Shown in pieces: positions 7,787 through 14,640 of a stretch of DNA of 14,749 bases. Source of the DNA: an uncultured Lachnospiraceae bacterium. GTDB taxonomy: Bacteria; Bacillota_A; Clostridia; Lachnospirales; Lachnospiraceae. The stretch's first letter is position 1. The number at the start of each line of letters is the position of its first letter. Location: NCBI GenBank assembly GCA_902795835.1, contig CADBNA010000375.1, positions 1 through 14,749 on the forward strand. Reading direction: 5' to 3'. Position numbers and translations under genes: made by a program. Below the pieces are notes generated by a model, which did not search any database, had not been told where the DNA came from, and saw only the letters and a list, made by a program, of their open reading frames with translations.

Positions 7787-8260
7787 ATGAAAGGTATTTT
7801 TTCGATTCTTGTGGAAAACCGTGACGGCGCGCTCTCTTCCATTGCCGGGTTGTTTGCCCGCAGGGGATTCAACATCGATTCCCTGGCTGTCGGGGAGACG
7901 GAAAACCCGGAGATCTCCAGCATGACGATCGTATCTACCGGCGACCAGCGGACGATAGACCAGATTGAAAAACAGCTGAACAAAAAGATTAATATCATTA
8001 AGGTGCGCCGCCTCAGCGAAGTGCGGAGCATCGTACTGGAAATGATGCTGGTTAAAGTGAACTGTTCTCCGACAACCAGGGCATCCATCATAGAGGTCTG
8101 CCAGGTGACCGGCGCGAGAATCATGAAGGTCGCTCCGAAATACCTGATGCTGGAATACCATGACGATCCGGAAGGGATTCAGGACTTTATCAGTCTGATC
8201 AAGCCCTTCGGCATTCTGGAGATCCAGAAGACAGGCGCAATTGCCATGGAAAAAGGCTGA
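7787..8260 (+). CDS. ilvN: Acetohydroxyacid synthase small (regulatory) subunit
   Basis: This 157-residue protein is the regulatory partner that activates the large subunit and, in studied homologues, confers valine feedback inhibition. An ACT domain covers about 2-76 (FSILVENRDGALSSIAGLF, RRGFNIDSL) and the C-terminal small-subunit domain covers about 80-157 (LEMMLVKV, GARIMKVAP, FGILEIQKTGAIAM). Gly14 and Asn29 match positions known from E. coli IlvH mutants to matter for valine sensitivity, so the enzyme is probably still feedback-controlled. Length fits the short (IlvH-like) type. The start has AAAGGAGGA around 7771-7779 and lies 18 nt after the ilvB stop, so the two are one operon. No convincing terminator follows it. 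Confidence 0.95.
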   Translation: MKGIFSILVENRDGALSSIAGLFARRGFNIDSLAVGETENPEISSMTIVSTGDQRTIDQIEKQLNKKINIIKVRRLSEVRSIVLEMMLVKVNCSPTTRASIIEVCQVTGARIMKVAPKYLMLEYHDDPEGIQDFISLIKPFGILEIQKTGAIAMEKG

Positions 8261-8306
8261 CCCCGGAAGTGCCTCTGCGGCAGGAAAGAAAATGTGCGTG
8301 CCGCGG

Positions 8307-8320
8307 CAAGAAAGTTCTTG
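8307..8320. promoter_or_regulatory. 14-bp dyad overlapping the rpsB -35 box
   Basis: CAAGAA-AG-TTCTTG is a perfect inverted repeat (6-bp arms, 2-nt centre) whose right half shares TTG (8318-8320) with the -35 hexamer of the rpsB promoter. Its place suits a repressor or other regulator site, but no known operator consensus is recognised and a dyad this short can occur by chance. Confidence 0.3.
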
Positions 8321-8347
8321 TCATGGGATGGGAGGCTGTGCTATATT
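8318..8347 (+). promoter_or_regulatory. Sigma-A-type promoter for rpsB-tsf
   Basis: TTGTCA (8318-8323) and TATATT (8342-8347) each match 5 of 6 consensus bases and are 18 nt apart. Transcription would start near 8354. It is the best promoter in the window and lies where a strongly expressed ribosomal operon needs one. Confidence 0.7.
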
Positions 8348-8353
8348 AATAAG

Positions 8354-8458
8354 GCTGTTGAAAGAAGCACGTACAGCGATTCGCCGGACGGTGCCGCCTC
8401 TGTGCGGTCTCCTGCGAGATGAACTGTGCGGAAGAAAAACCAAAAAAGGAGAAAAAAC
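8354..8458 (+). other. 5' leader of rpsB
   Basis: About 105 nt are transcribed before the rpsB start if the promoter call is right. The middle part (about 8385-8430) is GC-rich and can form short stems, for example GCCGC with GCGGT around CTCTGT, and TCTC with GAGA around CTGC. The last 25 nt are A-rich and open, ending in the ribosome site AAAGGAG (8445-8451). Autogenous control by S2 is known for rpsB in gamma-proteobacteria; I do not recognise that or any named leader here. Confidence 0.4.
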
Positions 8459-9208
8459 ATGAGCGTAATTTCAATGAAGCAGCTGCTCGAAGCCGGTGTT
8501 CATTTCGGACACCTCACCAGAAGATGGAACCCCAAGATGGCGCCCTACATCTACACAGAGCGCAACGGCATCTACATCATCGACCTGCAGAAGTCTGTCG
8601 GCATGGTGGATGACGCCTACAAAGCGGTTTCCGATACCGTGGCAGACGGCGGCACAATCCTGTTTGTCGGCACCAAGAAGCAGGCACAGGATACGATCCG
8701 CACGGAAGCAGAGCGCTGCGGTGAGTACTATGTCAACGAGAGATGGCTCGGCGGCATGCTGACCAACTTCAAGACCATCCAGAGCCGGATCGAGAGACTG
8801 AAACAGATCGAGAAGATGGAAGAGGACGGCACCTTCGAGGTTCTCCCGAAGAAGGAAGTCATCGGTCTCCGCAAAGAGCTGGAGAAGCTGCAGAAGAACC
8901 TTGGCGGCATCAAAGAGATGAAGAGACTGCCTGACGCTATCTTCGTCGTAGATCCGAAGAAGGAAAGAATCTGCGTGCAGGAGGCTCATGCACTGGGCAT
9001 TCCGCTGATCGGCATCTGCGATACAAACTGCGATCCCGAAGAACTCGACTATGTCATCCCTGGCAACGACGATGCCATCCGTGCCGTTAAGCTGCTGGTC
9101 TCCACAATGGCCAATGCCGTTATCGAGGCAAAGCAGGGTCAGGCCAACGAGGTTTCTGAGGAAGAGGCCGAGGCCATCGCAGTGGCAGCCGAGGGCGGCG
9201 CAGAATAA
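8459..9208 (+). CDS. rpsB: 30S ribosomal protein S2
   Basis: This 249-residue S2 protein is a late-binding component of the small subunit, needed for S1 binding or mRNA binding depending on the lineage. The N-terminus [18 protein letters not shown] is nearly identical to that of B. subtilis S2, which fixes the start at 8459 over the in-frame ATG at 8426. AAAGGAG at 8445-8451 supports this. Other signatures are [34 protein letters not shown] and the stretch [12 protein letters not shown] followed by [11 protein letters not shown]. The C-terminus is a short acidic/alanine tail ([19 protein letters not shown]). Codons are strongly biased, as expected for high expression. It is followed after 22 nt by tsf, the universal partner. 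Confidence 0.98.
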   Translation: MSVISMKQLLEAGVHFGHLTRRWNPKMAPYIYTERNGIYIIDLQKSVGMVDDAYKAVSDTVADGGTILFVGTKKQAQDTIRTEAERCGEYYVNERWLGGMLTNFKTIQSRIERLKQIEKMEEDGTFEVLPKKEVIGLRKELEKLQKNLGGIKEMKRLPDAIFVVDPKKERICVQEAHALGIPLIGICDTNCDPEELDYVIPGNDDAIRAVKLLVSTMANAVIEAKQGQANEVSEEEAEAIAVAAEGGAE

Positions 9209-9230
9209 GAAGCAAAAGGGGGAACGTGAA

Positions 9231-10169
9231 ATGGCAATCACAGCTGCACAGGTAAAAGAATTAAGAGAGATCACCGGCGCCGGTATGATGGACTGCAAGA
9301 AAGCCCTTACAGAGACCAACGGCGATATTGATAAGGCTGTTGAATATCTCCGTGAAAACGGTAAGGCTGCAGCCCAGAAGAAGGCCGGCCGCATCGCGGC
9401 AGAAGGCATTGTAATGCTGAAGACCGCTGAAGACTGCAAGAAGGCCGTCGCTGTCGAAGTCAATTCCGAGACAGACTTCGTGGCAAAGAACGAAAAGTTC
9501 CAGACCTATGTCGCCCAGGTAGCTGAGCAGGCTCTGGAGACACAGGCCGCTGACATCGACGCATTCCTGGCCGAGCCCTGGAAGTTCGAGGAAGGCAAGA
9601 GCGTTAAAGACGCCCTGGATTCCGAGATCGCCGTCATCGGTGAGAACATGCATATCCGCCGCTTCGCACAGGTTGAGGAGCCCAACGGCTTTGTTGCTGC
9701 CTACACCCATATGGGCGGCAAGATCGGTGTCCTGATCGATGTGGAGACAGATGTAGTGAATGACGCAGTCCTGGAGATGGGCAAAAACGTAGCCATGCAG
9801 GCAGCCGCCATGCGCCCTGTATACTGCTCCGCCGCCGAGATCCCCGGCAACTTTATCGAGAAAGAGTCCGAGATCCTGAAGGCCGCCATCATGAACGATC
9901 CGATTGAGTCCAAAAAGCCGGAGAAGGTAATCCTGGGAATGGTCAAAGGCCGCATCCAGAAAGAACTCAAAGAGATCGTCCTGCTGGATCAGGTCTATGT
10001 CAAAGCCGAAGACGGCAAGCAGTCCGTAGCCAAATACGTCGAGCAGGTCGCCAAAGAAAACGGCGCCAAGATCGCTATCAAGGGCTTTGTCCGCTACGAG
10101 ACCGGCGAAGGCCTGGAGAAGAAAAATGAAGACTTTGCCGCCGAAGTGGCAGCACAGGCTTCGAAGTAA
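9231..10169 (+). CDS. tsf: Translation elongation factor Ts
   Basis: This 312-residue factor exchanges GDP for GTP on EF-Tu in the cytosol. The N-terminal UBA-like domain has KELREITGAGMMDCKKAL (9-26) and GDIDKAVEYLRENG (31-44), followed by the EF-Tu-contacting core with NSETDFVAKN (78-87), HMGGKIGVLIDVET and the second core subdomain. It is somewhat longer than E. coli EF-Ts (283), as is usual in clostridia. The start at 9231 has AGGGGGA at 9217-9223; the frame stays open for 60 codons further upstream, but only inside rpsB. Together with rpsB it forms a two-gene operon that probably ends in the large hairpin just downstream. Confidence 0.98.
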   Translation: MAITAAQVKELREITGAGMMDCKKALTETNGDIDKAVEYLRENGKAAAQKKAGRIAAEGIVMLKTAEDCKKAVAVEVNSETDFVAKNEKFQTYVAQVAEQALETQAADIDAFLAEPWKFEEGKSVKDALDSEIAVIGENMHIRRFAQVEEPNGFVAAYTHMGGKIGVLIDVETDVVNDAVLEMGKNVAMQAAAMRPVYCSAAEIPGNFIEKESEILKAAIMNDPIESKKPEKVILGMVKGRIQKELKEIVLLDQVYVKAEDGKQSVAKYVEQVAKENGAKIAIKGFVRYETGEGLEKKNEDFAAEVAAQASK

Positions 10170-10183
10170 ATCCTGAGAGCTAG

Positions 10184-10261
10184 GGGAGTCAATAAGGGAC
10201 GGTTCTTTTTGGCTCACTTTTGGGAAGTCAATATGGGACGGTTCTTTTTGGCTCACTTTTG
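10184..10261 (+). repeat. Tandem direct repeat of about 39 nt
   Basis: Two near-identical units, about 10184-10222 and 10223-10261, each contain a GGGA(A)GTCAATA part followed by the 27-nt motif. The 27-nt parts are identical and start 39 nt apart; the flanking part differs by one inserted base and one substitution. Such close identity points to a recent duplication. Confidence 0.9.
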
Positions 10262-10304
10262 AAAAGCAAGAGTGAGCCAAAAAGAACCGTCCCTTTTGAC
10301 TTCC
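10235..10304 (+). terminator. Long hairpin that probably terminates rpsB-tsf
   Basis: 10235-10261 pairs with 10267-10293 to give a 27-bp stem (one G-U) around the 5-nt loop AAAAG. After the stem comes TTTT (10294-10297). A further arm, GGAAGTCAA (10223-10231) with TTGACTTCC (10296-10304), can extend the stem past a small internal loop. It lies about 65 nt after the tsf stop. The upstream identical copy (10196-10222) can pair with the same right arm, so two alternative hairpins exist. Confidence 0.65.
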
Positions 10305-10339
10305 TTTTGACTTCTTTCCGACTTCCCTATTGGCTTCCC
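10294..10339 (+). repeat. Four degenerate 11-12-nt tandem units
   Basis: TTTTGACTTCC (10294-10304), TTTTGACTTCT (10305-10315), TTCCGACTTCCC (10316-10327) and TATTGGCTTCCC (10328-10339) follow one another without gaps. Each is related to the reverse complement of the GGGAAGTCAATA segment at 10222-10233, so the right flank of the palindrome holds four copies of an arm that the left flank has twice. Confidence 0.7.
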
Positions 10340-10364
10340 AAATTCAGAAAAAACGTGGTATACT
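10335..10364 (+). promoter_or_regulatory. Extended -10 promoter for glpK
   Basis: TATACT (10359-10364, 5 of 6) is preceded by TGG (10356-10358), an extended -10 element. A poor -35, TTCCCA (10335-10340, 4 of 6), lies 18 nt upstream and overlaps the last bases of the repeat element. Transcription would start near 10371, giving a leader of about 47 nt. Confidence 0.6.
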
Positions 10365-10376
10365 GAATTAGTATAC
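10358..10376. promoter_or_regulatory. 19-bp dyad over the glpK -10 and start site, candidate operator
   Basis: GTATACT (10358-10364) and AGTATAC (10370-10376) are perfect inverted 7-mers separated by GAATT. The dyad covers the -10 hexamer and the expected start point, where a bound repressor would block initiation. I do not match it to a named regulator, and no regulator gene is in the window. Confidence 0.5.
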
Positions 10377-10417
10377 AGAAGACCTTAATGACTCACCGTC
10401 TCCAGGGGGGGTACAGT

Positions 10418-11911
10418 ATGGACAGATATATCATGGCCCTTGATTCCGGCACGACCAGCAACCGCGCAATCCTGTTCAACGAAAAGGGGGAGATGTGCAG
10501 CGTGTCCCAGCGTGAATTCACGCAATACTTCCCGCGGCCGGGCTGGGTGGAGCATGATGCCTCCGAGATCTGGGCGACGCAGCTTGCAGTGGCGGCGGAA
10601 ACCATACAGAAGATGCATATCCGCCCGGAACAGATCTCGGCCATCGGCATTACCAACCAGCGCGAAACCACCATTGTGTGGGACCGGCGGACCGGTGAGC
10701 CGGTATGTCATGCCATTGTCTGGCAGTGCAGACGGACGGCTGCATTCTGCGATGAACTGCGGGAGAGAGGATGCGCCGATTTTATCCGTGAGCGGACAGG
10801 CCTGGTGCTGGACGCCTATTTTTCCGGAACGAAGCTGCGGTGGATCCTGGATCATGTGGAAGGCGCAAGGGAGCGGGCAGAGCGCGGCGAACTGCTTTTT
10901 GGCACGGTGGAGACCTGGCTCATCTGGAAGCTGACATGCGGCCGGGTTCATGTGACGGATGTGACAAATGCCTCCCGCACGATGCTGTTCAACCTCCGCA
11001 CGCTGGACTGGGATGATGAGATTCTGAAGCTGCTGGAGATACCAAGGTGCATGCTCCCTGAGGTCAGGCCTTCCAGCTGCGTATACGGCAGTGCAGATGC
11101 CTCTTTCCTGGGGGCGGAGATCCCGATCGCCGGCGCTGCCGGAGATCAGCAGGCGGCTCTCTTCGGGCAGACCTGTTTTGAGCCGGGCGATGTGAAGAAT
11201 ACGTACGGAACCGGCGGTTTTCTCCTGATGAATACAGGCAGCGAACCTGTTTTTTCCAGAAACGGGCTCGTGACAACCGTGGCCTGGTCCCTGGACGGAG
11301 CCGTCAGCTATGCGCTGGAGGGTTCTGTGTTTGTGGCGGGAGCAGCCATCCAGTGGCTGCGGGATGAACTGAAAATACTTGACTCGGCGGCGGACTCCGA
11401 ATATCTGGCAAACAAAGTGCCGGACACGAACGGATGCTTTGTAGTGCCGGCTTTCACCGGTCTCGGGGCTCCGTACTGGGATCCGTATGCGCGTGGAACG
11501 ATCGTGGGCCTGACGCGGGGCGTCAATAAATACCACATTATCCGCGCAACTGTGGAGTCGATGGCCTATCAGGTAAAAGATGTCATACAGGCCATGGAAG
11601 CCGACGCCGGTCTCCGTCTGTCTTCTCTGAAAGTGGACGGCGGCGCCAGCGCCAATGACCTGCTTCTGCAGACGCAGGCCAACCTCTGCCAGACCCCTGT
11701 GCTGCGGCCCAGGTGTGTTGAGACGACGGCAATGGGAGCCGCTTATCTGGCCGGGCTTGCGGTCGGCTACTGGCCGGATCTCGAGTCTGTCCGGAGAAAC
11801 TGGCAGATAGACCGGACGTTTGAACCGGAGATCAGTGAAAAAGAGGCTGACAGCCGGATGGCACTCTGGCACCGGGCGGTCAAAAACAGTATGGGATGGG
11901 CGGAAGAATGA
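10418..11911 (+). CDS. glpK: Glycerol kinase
   Basis: This 497-residue FGGY-family enzyme phosphorylates glycerol with ATP to sn-glycerol 3-phosphate, feeding lipid synthesis and glycolysis. Signatures are [14 protein letters not shown] (7-20), GITNQRETT (77-85), glycerol-site YFSGTKLRW (134-142), [11 protein letters not shown] with catalytic Asp243 (241-251), [14 protein letters not shown] (261-274), [19 protein letters not shown] (298-316) and [12 protein letters not shown] (405-416). Length matches the family. The start at 10418 has AGGGGGG at 10404-10410; the ATG at 10388 would add ten unsupported residues. Unlike most Gram-positive homologues, the position of the histidine phosphorylated by HPr is Ser229. 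No glycerol facilitator or glycerol-3-phosphate dehydrogenase gene is nearby. The stop overlaps the coaX start (ATGA). Confidence 0.97.
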   Translation: MDRYIMALDSGTTSNRAILFNEKGEMCSVSQREFTQYFPRPGWVEHDASEIWATQLAVAAETIQKMHIRPEQISAIGITNQRETTIVWDRRTGEPVCHAIVWQCRRTAAFCDELRERGCADFIRERTGLVLDAYFSGTKLRWILDHVEGARERAERGELLFGTVETWLIWKLTCGRVHVTDVTNASRTMLFNLRTLDWDDEILKLLEIPRCMLPEVRPSSCVYGSADASFLGAEIPIAGAAGDQQAALFGQTCFEPGDVKNTYGTGGFLLMNTGSEPVFSRNGLVTTVAWSLDGAVSYALEGSVFVAGAAIQWLRDELKILDSAADSEYLANKVPDTNGCFVVPAFTGLGAPYWDPYARGTIVGLTRGVNKYHIIRATVESMAYQVKDVIQAMEADAGLRLSSLKVDGGASANDLLLQTQANLCQTPVLRPRCVETTAMGAAYLAGLAVGYWPDLESVRRNWQIDRTFEPEISEKEADSRMALWHRAVKNSMGWAEE

Positions 11912-12732
11912 TTCTGGCAATAGATGCGGGCAATACCAACATAGTATGCGGTGTCCTGGACCGGGAGCAGGTCTGCTGGTCCTGGAGACTGGCGACCAAC
12001 CGTTTCCGGACAGCAGACGAGTACAGTGTGCTTCTTCGCGGCCTGCTGACGGCGCAGGACATCGATCCGGCCATACTGGAAGGCGCGATCCTTTCATCGG
12101 TCGTTCCCGGACTGAAGAGGACCCTGGCGGACGCTGCGGGGATCATTACAGGAAAAGACTGCCTGATTGTAGGCCCGGGCCTGAAGAACGGCCTGAAGAT
12201 CCGGATCGATGACCCTGCCCAGCTGGGCAGTGACCAGGCTGCTGCCGCCGTGGCCGCCGTGGAACACTATCCGCTTCCGCTGATCGTTTTTGTCATGAAT
12301 ACGGCCACGACCATATCTGTCATTGACGGCAAAGGCTCCTATCTGGGCGGGATGATCATGCCCGGAGTCCAGCTGGGAATGGAGGCGCTTGCAGCCCGCA
12401 CCTCGCAGCTCCCCCAGGTCAGCCTGGATGAGCCGCCGGCACGCCTGATCGGGACCAATACGATAGCCTGCATGGAGAGCGGCTGCATTTACGGAAGCGC
12501 CGCAGCTCTCGATGGAATGATAGACAGGGTATCAGAGGAACTCGGGACAGAGCCAAATGTGGTGGCGACCGGAGATATAGCGGAGTGGATCGTGCCGTAC
12601 TGCCGGCATGAGGTGCCCTATGACCGCAATCTGATATTAAAGGGACTGAGCAGTATTTACTACAGGAATACAAAAACAGCACGGCGGAGGAAAAACGGAT
12701 CCCCTGCCGGCAAGGCAGAGGGCAGATCCTGA
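11908..12732 (+). CDS. coaX: Type III pantothenate kinase, divergent active site
   Basis: This 274-residue ASKHA-fold protein is the CoaX type of pantothenate kinase, which makes 4'-phosphopantothenate, the first committed step to coenzyme A; family enzymes need K+ or NH4+. Visible motifs are the N-terminal phosphate loop [11 protein letters not shown] (1-11, Asp6), SSVVPGL (63-69), [10 protein letters not shown] (89-98), [11 protein letters not shown] (107-117, putative catalytic Asp109), [10 protein letters not shown] (131-140), [10 protein letters not shown] (145-154) and IGTNT...ESGCIYG. The usual DxGT is replaced by Val129-Met-Asn-Thr132, losing the aspartate that binds the monovalent cation in family structures; Gln110 replaces the arginine of GADR. 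I chose the ATG at 11908 (ATGA overlap with glpK, translational coupling) because [11 protein letters not shown] fits the family N-terminus; an ATG at 11896 is also possible. The C-terminus is a basic tail (259-274). Confidence 0.85.
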   Translation: MILAIDAGNTNIVCGVLDREQVCWSWRLATNRFRTADEYSVLLRGLLTAQDIDPAILEGAILSSVVPGLKRTLADAAGIITGKDCLIVGPGLKNGLKIRIDDPAQLGSDQAAAAVAAVEHYPLPLIVFVMNTATTISVIDGKGSYLGGMIMPGVQLGMEALAARTSQLPQVSLDEPPARLIGTNTIACMESGCIYGSAAALDGMIDRVSEELGTEPNVVATGDIAEWIVPYCRHEVPYDRNLILKGLSSIYYRNTKTARRRKNGSPAGKAEGRS

Positions 12733-12769
12733 CAGGACGGACAGCCCGGGGAAAGAACAGAGAAGACTT

Positions 12770-13870
12770 ATGGCTAAAAAGAAAAGAAAATCAAAAAGAC
12801 GCAATCCCACGATCAGCTTCCTGCTGACGCTGGGCATCATTATCTGCCTGGGCGTGATGGGATATTCCGGCTATCAGCTGATCACTACAGCATTGGCATA
12901 CAGAGAGGGCAGAGAGGAATACGACAGCCTGCGGGAATTTACAACGGAGGCGGCCGCGGACAGCTCAGAGGCCGGAGAAGAGTCAGAGACGGGCAGTTCA
13001 TCCGCGGAGGATACCGGGCCGGATCTGGAGAAGAGCCGCCAGAAAGAAAAACTTCCCTTTGTGAAGCTCAAAGCGCCGATCAGCGTGGATTTTGACTCTC
13101 TTAAGAAGATTAATAAGGATATAGTCGGCTGGCTGTACATCCCGAGTCTGGACATCAGCTATCCCGTGGTTCACGGGACAGATGACGACTATTATCTGCA
13201 CCGGACATTTGCCAGAAAAGACAATTTTGCCGGTTCCATCTTTGTAGAGGCAAAAAATCACGGGAATTTTCAGGATCCGAATACGATTATTTACGGGCAT
13301 AACATGAATGACGGTTCCATGTTCGGCAAGCTGTCCAGACTGACATCGGAAGAAAAATATCAGGATGACCCCTATATCTGGATACTGACCCCGGAGCAGA
13401 ATTACCAGTACGAGATGTTCAGCCTGCATGTCACGAAAGTAGACAGCAGCGTCTATACCCTGTTTACCGGCACGGACCACCGGTTTATTACCTGGGCGCT
13501 GGACATGCAGAGCCAGTCAAAGGCAGAGCTGAGAGAACAGCGGTTCTCACTGGAGAGCCGTATCATTTCCCTGTCCACCTGCACCACGGACAGCTCGACG
13601 CGCTATGTGGTTCAGGCAGTCCGCGTAAAAGGCGACCCGCCGCCGGAGGGATGGAGTGAAAAAACAGATGCAGCAGGCCAGGCAGAAGGAGAGACCGGCG
13701 GGGAAGGAACCGTTGACGTAAGCGGGGATTATGACATGGCAGACTTTGTTCATTCCGAGTCTGCGAATACGAAATCCGGTGAAGACGGCGGAGATTCCGC
13801 GGGAACGACGGTGGTTACTCCGGAGCCGGAAAATGAGGAGAGCAGCGCGGACGAAGTGGCTGTCGGGTAA
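12770..13870 (+). CDS. Class B sortase with long N-terminal linker and acidic C-terminal tail
   Basis: This 366-residue membrane-anchored cysteine transpeptidase should attach proteins bearing a C-terminal sorting signal to the cell wall. A basic start (KKKRKSKRR) precedes one membrane helix (about 14-40, N-in), then a Ser/Glu-rich linker (55-95) and the sortase domain (about 97-290). Catalytic residues are His177 in IIYGHNMNDGSMFG, Cys271 in SLSTCTTDSSTRY and Arg278. The class B pattern is seen in DIVGWLYIPSLDISYPVV (117-134) and DDDYYLHRTF. After the last core strand (QAVRV) comes an unusual tail of about 80 residues rich in Gly, Glu, Asp and Ser with no membrane helix. The ribosome site is modest (AGAGAAG, 12759-12765). 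No sortase substrate or pilin is encoded in the window, so it is a general or unlinked housekeeping enzyme; its substrates cannot be inferred here. Confidence 0.92.
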   Translation: MAKKKRKSKRRNPTISFLLTLGIIICLGVMGYSGYQLITTALAYREGREEYDSLREFTTEAAADSSEAGEESETGSSSAEDTGPDLEKSRQKEKLPFVKLKAPISVDFDSLKKINKDIVGWLYIPSLDISYPVVHGTDDDYYLHRTFARKDNFAGSIFVEAKNHGNFQDPNTIIYGHNMNDGSMFGKLSRLTSEEKYQDDPYIWILTPEQNYQYEMFSLHVTKVDSSVYTLFTGTDHRFITWALDMQSQSKAELREQRFSLESRIISLSTCTTDSSTRYVVQAVRVKGDPPPEGWSEKTDAAGQAEGETGGEGTVDVSGDYDMADFVHSESANTKSGEDGGDSAGTTVVTPEPENEESSADEVAVG

Positions 13871-13905
13871 GAAGAAACAGCGAAACAGGAAGGGAGGAAC
13901 ACAGG

Positions 13906-14640
13906 TTGGATAAAATTGCGGAACTGCAGAAGATCATTGATGAACACGACAACATAGTGTTTTTCGGAGGAGCCGGTGTTTCGACCGAGAGCGGCATTCC
14001 GGATTTCCGGAGTGTGGACGGTCTGTACAACCAGAAATATGCATGGCCTCCGGAGACAATCCTCAGCCACACATTTTTCAAGAGAAATACAGAAGAGTTC
14101 TATCGTTTCTACCATGATAAAATGCTGGCGCTGGATGCAAAGCCGAACGCGGCGCATAAAAAGCTGGCGGAGCTGGAGGCGGCCGGAAAGCTGCGGGCAG
14201 TTGTGACCCAGAACATCGACGGGCTGCATCAGATGGCCGGGAGCAAAACAGTCTATGAGCTCCACGGAAGCGTACACAGGAACTATTGCCAGAGATGCGG
14301 GGCCTTCTATGATGCTTATTACATGGCCGAAGCAGAGGGCATTCCCGTGTGTGAGAAATGCGGCGGCGTGATCAAGCCGGATGTGGTTCTCTATGAAGAA
14401 GGCCTGGACCAGCAGGTGATCGAGGGCGCCGTGCGGGCCATTCGCGATGCACAGGTCCTGATCGTCGGAGGCACATCCCTGGTGGTTTATCCGGCGGCCG
14501 GCCTGGTGCAGTATTTCCGCGGGGACAAAGTCGTTCTCATCAATAAAGGGGCGACTTCCATGGACGGCACGGCTGACCTGCTCATCCAGGATCCGATCGG
14601 AGAGGTGCTCGGGCAGATACAGGTGCGGAAGAGCGAGTAA
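13906..14640 (+). CDS. cobB: NAD-dependent protein deacylase of the Sir2 family (CobB type)
   Basis: This 244-residue cytosolic sirtuin removes acetyl (or related acyl) groups from lysines, using NAD+ and releasing nicotinamide. Motifs are GAGVSTESGIPDFRS (22-36), TQNIDGLHQMAG (101-112), catalytic His120 in ELHGSVH, zinc cysteines Cys128/Cys131 and Cys149/Cys152, KPDVVLYEE (157-165), GGTSLVVYPAAGL (188-200) and INKG (212-215). All key residues are present. The tyrosine-arginine pair typical of desuccinylases (E. coli CobB has FYNARRRQL) is not apparent in FYRFYHDKML, which favours ordinary deacetylation. The start is a TTG at 13906 with AGGGAGG at 13891-13897; no nearer ATG gives the complete N-terminus. 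The gap after the sortase gene is 35 nt, so co-transcription with glpK-coaX-sortase is likely. Confidence 0.95.
   Translation: MDKIAELQKIIDEHDNIVFFGGAGVSTESGIPDFRSVDGLYNQKYAWPPETILSHTFFKRNTEEFYRFYHDKMLALDAKPNAAHKKLAELEAAGKLRAVVTQNIDGLHQMAGSKTVYELHGSVHRNYCQRCGAFYDAYYMAEAEGIPVCEKCGGVIKPDVVLYEEGLDQQVIEGAVRAIRDAQVLIVGGTSLVVYPAAGLVQYFRGDKVVLINKGATSMDGTADLLIQDPIGEVLGQIQVRKSE

Larger units (their letters stand above)
10183..10339. repeat. Composite palindromic repeat element (REP/MITE-like) between tsf and glpK
   Basis: This 157-bp non-coding stretch is built almost wholly from repeats. A 27-nt motif beginning GGGACGGTTC and ending CTCACTTTTG occurs twice in direct orientation (10196-10222 and 10235-10261, identical) and once inverted (10267-10293, one mismatch). 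The outer edges are a 12-nt imperfect inverted repeat: GGGGAGTCAATA at 10183-10194 and TATTGGCTTCCC at 10328-10339, 10 of 12 matching as reverse complement. There is no open reading frame. The shape is that of an interspersed palindromic element such as those moved by REP-associated transposases or a small MITE, but no transposase is in the window and no target duplication is evident. Confidence 0.75.

Noticed and set aside
6143..8161. 672-codon open frame on the minus strand across ilvB and ilvN
   Set aside because: It mirrors two well-identified genes, has no recognisable motifs and spans their junction. Such long antisense frames arise from GC-rich third codon positions.
8426..8458. Longer rpsB starting at 8426
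   Set aside because: The added lysine-rich residues are a translation of the A-rich leader and ribosome site. S2 of B. subtilis starts at the same MSVISMKQ as the ATG at 8459.
10183..10339. CRISPR array or origin-type iterons in the repeat region after tsf
   Set aside because: There are only two direct copies of the motif, a short non-unique spacer, and an inverted third copy. No cas genes, DnaA boxes or replication gene are present.
10385..12097. 570-codon open frame on the minus strand opposite glpK and coaX
   Set aside because: It is a shadow of two clear family members. The translation is rich in Arg, Pro and His with no domain pattern, and it would run through the glpK promoter.
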